DNA of 5,420 nucleotides, taken from contig CAZVFU010000126.1 in the NCBI GenBank assembly GCA_964626595.1, forward strand, positions 1-5,420. The letters are read 5' to 3'. The notes beneath the pieces were generated by a model that saw nothing but the letters and a program-made list of their open reading frames with translations, had not been told where the DNA came from and ran no database searches. This stretch comes from JAWLFI01 sp964626595. Lineage in GTDB: Bacteria; Bacteroidota; Bacteroidia; Chitinophagales; Saprospiraceae. Both the position numbers and the translations under genes were made by a program. Shown here one piece after another: positions 1-5,420 of this stretch; the stretch's first letter is position 1; every line of letters starts with the position of its first letter.

Positions 1-3
1 CTT

Positions 4-236
4 GCGTGAGGGATAGAAGCGGCAGGCAGGGCCTCAGGCGACGGAGCACCCGGAATGGGTAAATCTTCAGGCATTGGAGATACCGTCGATAGATCACTAA
101 TTTTGAACTGTATCAATACCTTAGGAGGAAAAAGGGTGCGCGCAGCCGTAAGGCGAGGAAGTGACCAGCGGAAACTCTCCGCAGCCCTACGGATGCGGGT
201 GCGTGGGGTCCTGACTACGAGCGGATAGCCCGACCC
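4..236 (+). ncRNA. Candidate structured RNA or Bacteroidota intergenic repeat element
   Basis: No reading frame is credible here, but the bases fold well by hand. Helix A pairs 64-76 with 114-126 (two mismatches, one G-U) and continues, after a GAG bulge at 77-79, as ATAC 80-83 with GTAT 110-113, then 91-96 with 104-109 (one mismatch) around a 7-base loop. Helix B pairs 141-150 with 188-197 (CGCA/TGCG, a G-A mismatch, CCGTA/TACGG) and is capped by GCGGA 168-172 with TCCGC 178-182. Helix C pairs GGGTC 206-210 with GACCC 232-236. A small hairpin pairs ACCC 48-51 with GGGT 57-60. The ends carry related motifs, GGGATAGAAGCGG (10-22) and AGCGGATAGCCCG (220-232). From memory, not from a search, such end motifs bracket variable hairpins in many Bacteroidota intergenic regions. 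The strand is given as + only because the folds were read that way. It could be a transcribed RNA, a 3' UTR of a gene off the left edge, or a repeat with no RNA role. Confidence 0.42.
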
Positions 237-330
237 GGCCCTCAAACCTTTCCCCCAAACCTACGACTCTTTTTTTTTATCAACGGGTACACCCCTTCAT
301 TTGAGGAAACCGAGACAAAAAAGGGTCGGG
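229..330. repeat. Nested inverted complementarity around a poly-T run
   Basis: CCCGACCC at 229-236 is the exact reverse complement of GGGTCGGG at 323-330. Inside these arms, CCTCAAA at 240-246 is the exact reverse complement of TTTGAGG at 300-306. Between them lie a stretch without any G (239-264) and nine consecutive T (270-278). The outer left arm is also the 3' arm of helix C of the upstream element, so the two folds exclude each other. This may be a switch-like alternative pairing, the remnant of an element's inverted ends, or chance in a GC-skewed region. Confidence 0.3.
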
Positions 331-344
331 GCACGCCCCCTCTA
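317..344 (-). terminator. Possible minus-strand intrinsic terminator
   Basis: Read on the minus strand, a GC-rich hairpin (GGGG/CCCC with the 4-base loop CGTG, at 328-339) is followed by GACCC and then six T (complement of A317-A322). The stem is short and five bases separate it from the T run, so it is weak. No minus-strand gene is seen in the window that would need it, which also counts against it. Confidence 0.2.
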
Positions 345-577
345 TTTCCCAAAGTGGTAAGAGACGGTTAGAAAGAAATATAAAGAACGCTATCCCCTGT
401 ATCTATGGTAATGCTGCAGGAAGGTGTGGAAATTAAAAGCAGTAAATTTCGCGTAAGTCATTTTTTCAACTATTTTTAGATTCTTAATCGCTTGTATATG
501 GAGTGGCTGAGTTCGCAAAATGCGACCGGTAGAGTATGGCGAAGTGCGTAGGCGACATCACTTAACAAAACGACAAT
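341..577. other. AT-rich leader upstream of the transporter operon, no gene seen
   Basis: This stretch presumably contains the promoter of the transporter operon. I find no -33 TTG / -7 TAnnTTTG pair with the right spacing. The nearest -7-like words are TATCTATG (400-407) and TAAATTTC (443-450), each one base off the consensus and neither with a TTG at the expected distance. A small hairpin (TCGCA 513-517 with TGCGA 521-525) lies in the likely 5' untranslated region. No coding sequence or known RNA is recognised. Confidence 0.5.
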
Positions 578-2701
578 ATGGCTTCAGATGCAATGGCTTC
601 TTCAGATCGGAAACTGCTTTTTGGCCACCCGGTAGGTTTGTTTATTCTTTTTTTTGCAGAAATGTGGGAGCGTTTTTCCTACTACGGAATGCGAGCGATC
701 TTAGTGCTGTATATGATCAGCAGCGCTACGGGCGATAATCCGGGATTGGGATGGGATAGCTCCGACGCGCTGATGCTCTATGGATGGTATACGATGCTGG
801 TGTACGTGATGTCGATTCCGGGCGGTATTCTCGCGGATAAATTTATTGGACAAAAGAAAGCGGTACTCCTGGGCGGCTTAACCTTGGTTCTGGGCCATGG
901 GATTCTGGCCGTTGAGTCCGTTTGGGCATTTTATACCGGGCTGGCGCTGATCGTTCTGGGTGTGGGGGGACTGAAGCCGAATATTTCCACTATGGTGGGC
1001 GGATTGTATCCCCCAGGCGATGAACGCCGCGACTCGGGCTTTATCATTTTCTATATCGGTATCAATGTGGGTGCTTTTCTCAGTGCTCTGGTCGTAGGAT
1101 ATATTGGAGAAAAAATCGGCTGGCACTATGGTTTCGGCTTGGCGGGTATCGGGATGCTACTCGGGCAGATTACCTTTATGGTTGGACAGAAATACCTGAA
1201 AGGGGTGGGCGAGCCGCCAGATGAGGATGGCGGTGGTGATGAAGGCGTAATGAAATCGGCTTCCTTTGGGCAGCTATTTCGCAACTTATTTCAAAGCCGA
1301 ACTCAATTGCTTATTACGCTGGCGCTCATCGTGGGTTCTGTAGCTATATCTTTCTATGCTTTTGAGGGGGGGAATCAACTGGCTTATTCGGCCTTATTTA
1401 TTTTTCTTTCCATCGTCATGGGTTTAATGATGATGATTTACCAGGATATTGACGCCATTGAAAAGGATCGGTTTGTGGTCTTATTGCTATCCTTCTTGAT
1501 TATTATCGTCTTCTGGGGCGCGTTTGAGCAAGCGGGCGGCTTGCTGAACATATACACCTTGGATAAAATAGATCGGGTGGTACCCTTCTTCACGATTGAT
1601 GCTTTATTTTTTGTGGCCGCTGTGGTTCTGTTGATTTTGGGTATAGTACACTTGATTCAGAAGAAAGATACGGGATATTTGTTTTTACCCCTGGGTCTAG
1701 CAATTGGAGTGGGCTATTATTTCTCTCGCGGATTATTGATAGAAGATCCATTTGAGATTCCCGCCTCGGTCTTTCAATCCGTAAATGCCTTGTTTATTAT
1801 CATCTTTGGAACCTTGGTGGGCGGATTTTGGATTTGGTGGCAGAAAAAAGGCTACGAAAACTCCTCTCTACTGAAAATGGCTGTGGGTACCATCATCATG
1901 GGTGCCGGGTTTTTATTTATGGCGAAGGCCAGTGCCGATGTGGTGGAATATGGAGACAAGGCGGCACTGATGTTATTGATTTTGGCCTATTTGCTTCACA
2001 CGCTGGGCGAACTCTCTGCCTCCCCTGTAGCCCTTTCTTTTATCACGAAGGTGGCTCCTATTAAATATGTATCCATTATGATGGGGATGTATTTTGCAGC
2101 TACCGGCCTGGGCAATAAGGTGGCGGGATCCATTGGAGAACTCTCCCAATTAGAAAAGGTGGAGGTCCAGTTAACTCAGGCGCCGACCGACGGCGGATTC
2201 GTTCATGATACAACTTATCAGCAGGCTCTGAATTTTGAGTTGGTAGGGGACATATACCTGAATAACGGCACGATAAGGGTTCAAGACAACAATCAATCTT
2301 TATTGAATTACGTCCAATTTTCTAATCCCGGCAGCGGGGACGAGTCTTCGCCGGTGGAGCAATTGAAAAATCGCCTGGCTGAAGAGGGGATTGATCAGCC
2401 TGAAAATGCGCTGACTGCGGTTTTCCGAATGAAATATAGTGATGATGCTGAACAAGAAATAGTTGAAAATGGAAATGCCACGGTCCAGGTAGATATGTAT
2501 GAGGGGCAGCTGGAAGTTTTTGAATGGCAAAATGAGCAAGAATACCGAACCTTCGTGGGGATATTTATTTTTACGGCCGCCTTTGGAATTTTATTATTAC
2601 TGTTCCTGAAGCGACTGAAGAAATTGACCCATGGGGCTGAGGATCTTCGACCCGATAGTCGCTATGAGGAGCAGGAGGGTTTTGAAGTCGCAGATAATTA
2701 A
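578..2701 (+). CDS. POT/PTR-family proton-coupled oligopeptide symporter with insert between TM11 and TM12
   Basis: Inner-membrane transporter of the major facilitator superfamily, predicted to import di- and tripeptides with protons. POT hallmarks are intact: ExxERFxYYG at residues 28-37 (E28, E31, R32, proton coupling), GGILAD at 82-87, GGLKPN with K133 in TM4, FYIGINVG at 158-165, the TM7 glutamate E317 in FEQAGG, and GELSASPVALS with E478 in TM10. Helices HA and HB (about 242-289) lie between TM6 and TM7. An extra hydrophobic pair (about 337-360 and 366-384) follows TM7. The usual TM8 proline appears replaced by glycine (G411). Residues about 522-655 form a hydrophilic, acidic insert before TM12 (about 658-681); the protein ends in an acidic tail. 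At 707 residues it is longer than common bacterial POTs. The start at 578 has an A-rich leader and no Shine-Dalgarno; M6 (593) is an alternative. It is the first gene of a pair. The family is certain; peptide specificity is inferred. Confidence 0.95.
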   Translation: MASDAMASSDRKLLFGHPVGLFILFFAEMWERFSYYGMRAILVLYMISSATGDNPGLGWDSSDALMLYGWYTMLVYVMSIPGGILADKFIGQKKAVLLGGLTLVLGHGILAVESVWAFYTGLALIVLGVGGLKPNISTMVGGLYPPGDERRDSGFIIFYIGINVGAFLSALVVGYIGEKIGWHYGFGLAGIGMLLGQITFMVGQKYLKGVGEPPDEDGGGDEGVMKSASFGQLFRNLFQSRTQLLITLALIVGSVAISFYAFEGGNQLAYSALFIFLSIVMGLMMMIYQDIDAIEKDRFVVLLLSFLIIIVFWGAFEQAGGLLNIYTLDKIDRVVPFFTIDALFFVAAVVLLILGIVHLIQKKDTGYLFLPLGLAIGVGYYFSRGLLIEDPFEIPASVFQSVNALFIIIFGTLVGGFWIWWQKKGYENSSLLKMAVGTIIMGAGFLFMAKASADVVEYGDKAALMLLILAYLLHTLGELSASPVALSFITKVAPIKYVSIMMGMYFAATGLGNKVAGSIGELSQLEKVEVQLTQAPTDGGFVHDTTYQQALNFELVGDIYLNNGTIRVQDNNQSLLNYVQFSNPGSGDESSPVEQLKNRLAEEGIDQPENALTAVFRMKYSDDAEQEIVENGNATVQVDMYEGQLEVFEWQNEQEYRTFVGIFIFTAAFGILLLLFLKRLKKLTHGAEDLRPDSRYEEQEGFEVADN

Positions 2702-2725
2702 TTTTCAAACTACAAAAACCAATGT

Positions 2726-4855
2726 ATGAGCGCATCAACAACGCAACCCGATTTCTTTGAAAGTAAGGTGCTGGGACATCCGGCCGGACTGTTTGTCTTA
2801 TTTTTTACCGAAATGTGGGAGCGCTTCTCGTTTTACGGGATGCGCGTTCTACTGGTCAACTTTCTGACCATGGCAGCCATCGGATATAATCCCGGTTGGG
2901 AATGGTCGGCAGAAAATGCGGGCGCTCTATTTGGTACCTATGCGATGTTGCTTTACATCACGCCCATCCTGGGAGGAATTATTGCTGATAAATTGACGGG
3001 GTACAATTGGGCTGTTGTCATCGGTTCTATTATTATGACTTTGGGTCATGCAAGTATGGCAGCCGAAACGGAACTATCCCTGTATTTAGGTCTGGGGCTA
3101 CTCGTAGTCGGTACGGGCTTTTTCAAGCCCAATATTACCTCCATCATCTCTGAGATGTATAAATACCTGCCCGAAAAGAAGGATGGAGCTTACACCATTT
3201 TTTATATGGGTGTAAATGCAGGTGCATTCTTTGGTATGCTGCTTTGTGGATACCTGGCTGAAAAAATAGGTTGGTCCTGGGGTTTTGGACTCGCCGGGGT
3301 CTTTATGCTATTCGGAACGCTGCAGTTCTGGTTGGCCAAACCCTTATTTGGTGCCATTGGGGAGCGCCCGAAAAATAAATTGTCCGACGAATCTGTCCCA
3401 TCCGTTATGGGCTCAGTGGTCGACCAGGAGGATGTCAATGATGAGATCAATAAAGAAAAGCCCAATCCATTTACAACAGTGGATAAAATATTGATTGCCT
3501 TAACGGCGATTATAGGTCTTGGCTATGCCATTAATGATCCCATGTCAAAAATCATGGGGCTGGACTTGTTTGCTTTTGCAAAAATTGGCAATTTTTCCGG
3601 TCAATATGTAATGGTTCTTATCGCATTAGCCTTGTTTTTAGTTCTGGTCATTTCACGGATTGGACGCTATTCTAAGGGGGTAAGGGAACGGATGATTGCT
3701 TTTGTCATATTTGCCTTCTTTACCGTGTTCTTTTTTACTTGTTTTGAGCAGGGGGCGTCATCGCTCATCATTTTTGCCCGAGATTATGTGGACCGGTCGT
3801 TGAGCGGTGGAGCCGCTTTTGCTTATAATTTGATAAATACACTACTTACGACCGTTCCTCTGGCCATTATTACCTATGTGCTGTATTTATTGGCAAAGCA
3901 AACCTTTAAGAAGATTCCGGGATCTAATATTATTTTGGCTATCACCTTTATTGGGGTGTGGAGCTTAACTCTTTGGATGTTAAATCGCGACTGGAGTACT
4001 TCAGCGTATTTGGTTTCTTTCGATCAAATTGAGCAGCCGGTGCTAAATGATAACGGAGAGGTGACCCTAACAGATGCAGGTGACACGGTTTTTCAGATGG
4101 TGCCCGTGACTGAAAATATGGTCGTGGAAAATGCAGCTCAACTAAGTCGCGATACCTTGCGGATTGGTGAGGTGGAGGAATTTGAAGTCGGCGATCAAAT
4201 TCCGATCATTACGAAAGAAAAAGATTATAGCAACTTTGGGTATTTGCCTCCTAGCCGTTTGGAGTGGGCGCGTGAACGCGGCCTGGAAATGGATATGGAT
4301 AATGGGGTGGTCATTGCGACTGTAGAGGCTATTAAAGACGATGAGGTCGAAATTACCGTCTCTTGGTTTAGTATACTCAATTCCTTCTTTATCATTGCCT
4401 TTGCGCCCTTTTTCTCGCGTTGGTTTGATAGTCGGTACAATCCTTCCGCAGCTTATAAATATGGCCTGGGTCTAATCATTATGGCGATTGGCTTCGGATT
4501 GTTAGCCTGGGGATCCAGTGGAGTAGCTAGCGGAGTAAAGGTGAGCATGATCTGGTTGATTTTAGCCTATTTATTCCATACGCTGGGTGAATTGTCACTA
4601 TCGCCCGTAGGGCTGTCCTATGTTAGTAAGCTGGTTCCTGCTCGTATGATTGCCTTTATGTTTGGAATGTGGTATCTGGCAATTGCCATTGGCAATAAAA
4701 TCGCCGCTGTCGCCGGAGGTTACATAGAAACGATTCAGGAAACCTATTCACTATCGGCGTTCTTCCTCTTGTTTACTATTATTCCGGCTGTCGCCGGGAT
4801 TGCCGTTATTCTTATGAACCCTTTCTTAAAACGCATTATGCACGGGGTTAAATAG
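2726..4855 (+). CDS. POT/PTR-family proton-coupled oligopeptide symporter with periplasmic insert before TM8
   Basis: Second, paralogous inner-membrane peptide:proton symporter, 709 residues. Family motifs are intact: ExxERFxFYG at 29-38 (E29, E32, R33), GGIIAD at 83-88, FFKPNIT with K134, FYMGVNAG at 159-166, TM7 glutamate E341 in FEQGASSL, and GELSLSPVGLS with E622. The TM6-HA loop (about 210-255) is long and charged. After TM7 come two extra hydrophobic segments (about 366-390 and 401-420), then a hydrophilic stretch (about 421-545) rich in Asp and Glu, and then TM8, starting at VSWFSILN (545-552) and keeping its proline. TM11 and TM12 are joined by a short loop, unlike the upstream paralogue, and the protein stops soon after TM12 (ending HGVK). 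The gene starts 24 bases after the upstream stop without its own obvious promoter, so the two are probably one transcript. The start at 2726 follows an A-rich leader; an out-of-frame ATG lies at 2722. Substrates are inferred from the family. Confidence 0.95.
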   Translation: MSASTTQPDFFESKVLGHPAGLFVLFFTEMWERFSFYGMRVLLVNFLTMAAIGYNPGWEWSAENAGALFGTYAMLLYITPILGGIIADKLTGYNWAVVIGSIIMTLGHASMAAETELSLYLGLGLLVVGTGFFKPNITSIISEMYKYLPEKKDGAYTIFYMGVNAGAFFGMLLCGYLAEKIGWSWGFGLAGVFMLFGTLQFWLAKPLFGAIGERPKNKLSDESVPSVMGSVVDQEDVNDEINKEKPNPFTTVDKILIALTAIIGLGYAINDPMSKIMGLDLFAFAKIGNFSGQYVMVLIALALFLVLVISRIGRYSKGVRERMIAFVIFAFFTVFFFTCFEQGASSLIIFARDYVDRSLSGGAAFAYNLINTLLTTVPLAIITYVLYLLAKQTFKKIPGSNIILAITFIGVWSLTLWMLNRDWSTSAYLVSFDQIEQPVLNDNGEVTLTDAGDTVFQMVPVTENMVVENAAQLSRDTLRIGEVEEFEVGDQIPIITKEKDYSNFGYLPPSRLEWARERGLEMDMDNGVVIATVEAIKDDEVEITVSWFSILNSFFIIAFAPFFSRWFDSRYNPSAAYKYGLGLIIMAIGFGLLAWGSSGVASGVKVSMIWLILAYLFHTLGELSLSPVGLSYVSKLVPARMIAFMFGMWYLAIAIGNKIAAVAGGYIETIQETYSLSAFFLLFTIIPAVAGIAVILMNPFLKRIMHGVK

Positions 4856-4878
4856 GCGTTTAACTATATATTATAGAA

Positions 4879-4918
4879 GGGTTGGCCCAGCTTTCGACGG
4901 CTGAGTCGACCCTTTTTT
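4879..4918 (+). terminator. Rho-independent terminator of the transporter operon
   Basis: A stem of 14 positions pairs 4879-4892 with 4899-4912 (one C-A mismatch, three G-T wobbles) around a 6-base loop at 4893-4898, and is followed immediately by six T (4913-4918). It begins 23 bases after the stop codon of the second transporter gene. On the opposite strand the hairpin is not followed by a T run, so it most likely acts only on the + strand. Confidence 0.88.
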
Positions 4919-5176
4919 AATTGATATCAGGCCGACTACTCTCTTCTGATTTAGGGCGCATTTTTCTTTTTAATAGACTGTGAAATTAATTCTGGGAATG
5001 GAGGGGAGTCCAAAATCACATAGTACGCTTTCCATTCCTGTACCTTAAACTTTCGCCATCTTGCAACATCTAAGAAGGGCTGTCGTTTTCCATTCAGCGA
5101 GTTTTTAGATCGGTTCATCTAATGAATATCGGAAAACCGGTAAAAACGCTTTTCTTTATCTTTTGAAATCTAAGCT
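4919..5176. other. Intergenic region upstream of the GLPGLI-like gene
   Basis: No gene is seen. The stretch holds a long imperfect hairpin (4993-5040, listed separately). Near the next start codon lies TATCTTTTG (5157-5165), which resembles the Bacteroidota -7 box TAnnTTTG with one extra T, but there is no TTG at the expected -33 distance and it would leave only a few bases of leader. The promoter of the downstream gene is probably somewhere here but cannot be fixed by eye. Confidence 0.45.
4993..5040. repeat. Imperfect inverted repeat with an 8-bp perfect core
   Basis: GGAATGGA at 4995-5002 is the exact reverse complement of TCCATTCC at 5031-5038. Allowing G-T pairs, the stem extends two pairs outward and three inward to 13 pairs (4993-5005 with 5028-5040), with a 22-base loop. 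No T run follows on either strand, so it is not a standard terminator. It could be an operator for a dimeric regulator or an RNA hairpin in the leader of the downstream gene. Confidence 0.4.
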
Positions 5177-5420
5177 ATGAGAATACAAGTCCTATTTTAT
5201 TTTTTAGCCTGCCTGTTTCTCTTTTCCATTTCCGCTGAGGCGCAAACAGTAAGGGTGAAGTACAAAAAATTCGTGGTGCCGGGCCAAACTGAGTACGGCC
5301 GTTGGGCCTCTTCACCGGCGATGAAGCGCCAACTGCGAGAGCGCGAAGAGAAAATGGCCAATAGTACAGCAGAGTATTATACACTGTACACGAATGGTCG
5401 TACTTCCTTTTTTGAATATG
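5177..5420 (+). CDS. GLPGLI-like secreted protein, N-terminal part (runs off the window)
   Basis: The reading frame is open for 81 codons to the right edge. It begins with a clear Sec signal peptide: one arginine, then a hydrophobic stretch (about residues 5-19), then AEA-Q with predicted signal peptidase I cleavage after A22. C12 lies too far inside the hydrophobic core and has a phenylalanine at -3, so a lipoprotein is unlikely. The mature part starts with VKYKKFV, has a charged segment around 46-60, and continues with STAEYYTLYTNGRTSFFEY. The pattern of an early beta strand ending in Y, then a hydrophobic strand, then N-G and an S-[LF]-F-E motif fits the start of the GLPGLI family (TIGR01200), secreted or periplasmic proteins of unknown function common in Bacteroidota. 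Most of the domain, including the GLPGLI motif itself, lies outside the window, so the family call is tentative. It follows a terminator and is its own transcription unit. No Shine-Dalgarno is present. Confidence 0.7.
   Translation, partial: MRIQVLFYFLACLFLFSISAEAQTVRVKYKKFVVPGQTEYGRWASSPAMKRQLREREEKMANSTAEYYTLYTNGRTSFFEY

Noticed and set aside
141..197. CCGTA...TACGG hairpin considered as a group II intron domain V
   Set aside because: The span is about 50 bases instead of about 34, the catalytic AGC triad and bulge are not in place, and no intron-encoded protein is nearby.
270..278. Run of nine T as an intrinsic terminator
   Set aside because: The preceding 30 bases are nearly free of G and cannot form a hairpin next to the T run.
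443..450. TAAATTTC as a -7 promoter box of the transporter operon
   Set aside because: One mismatch to TAnnTTTG and no TTG at the expected -33 distance. Too weak to annotate.
501..530. GGAGTGGCTGAG resembles the 5' end of a serine tRNA
   Set aside because: No matching acceptor 3' strand, anticodon stem or T-loop follows.
520..738. Open frame of 72 codons overlapping the start of the first transporter gene
   Set aside because: Out of frame with the transporter, no family features, and its second half simply rereads the conserved POT N-terminus. Treated as a shadow.
878..1126. Minus-strand open frame inside the first transporter; similar frames at 2300-2539, 3202-3465, 4225-4440 and 5175-5384
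   Set aside because: All lie opposite convincing coding sequence, show no recognisable domain and no start context. Shadows.
5157..5165. TATCTTTTG as the -7 box of the GLPGLI-like gene
   Set aside because: Has one base too many, lacks a -33 TTG, and would leave only a few bases before the start codon.

Overview
The window looks like chromosomal DNA of a member of the Bacteroidota. Three things point there: the genes lack Shine-Dalgarno sequences and start behind A-rich leaders, the third gene resembles the GLPGLI family (largely a Bacteroidota family), and the left edge carries a GC-rich structured intergenic element whose ends I recall from Flavobacteriia and Saprospiria genomes. I cannot place it to genus. 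It is an ordinary housekeeping or nutrient-uptake region, with no CRISPR, phage or insertion sequence visible.

Layout. Bases 1-577 hold no credible gene. Bases 1-236 can be folded by hand into several consistent helices and are best treated as a candidate structured RNA or repeat element. Bases 229-340 carry further inverted complementarity, a run of nine T and a GC-rich hairpin. Bases 341-577 are a plain AT-rich leader. Two large genes follow on the + strand, 24 bases apart (578-2701 and 2726-4855). Both encode POT/PTR-family proton-coupled oligopeptide symporters of about 700 residues. A strong intrinsic terminator (4879-4918) closes this two-gene operon. After about 260 bases with one long imperfect hairpin, a secreted GLPGLI-like protein starts at 5177 and runs off the right edge.

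How the genes fit together. The two transporters are clearly paralogous (near-identical ExxERFxxYG N-terminal regions) and probably co-transcribed, so they likely import di- and tripeptides, perhaps with different specificity. Each is longer than the usual bacterial POT of about 450-550 residues, for two reasons: both have an extra pair of hydrophobic segments between TM7 and TM8, and each has a hydrophilic insert of about 125-135 residues. The inserts sit in different places: between TM11 and TM12 in the first protein, and between the extra helix pair and TM8 in the second. Standard POT topology puts both inserts in the periplasm. This, and the structured upstream element, are the two points most worth following up.
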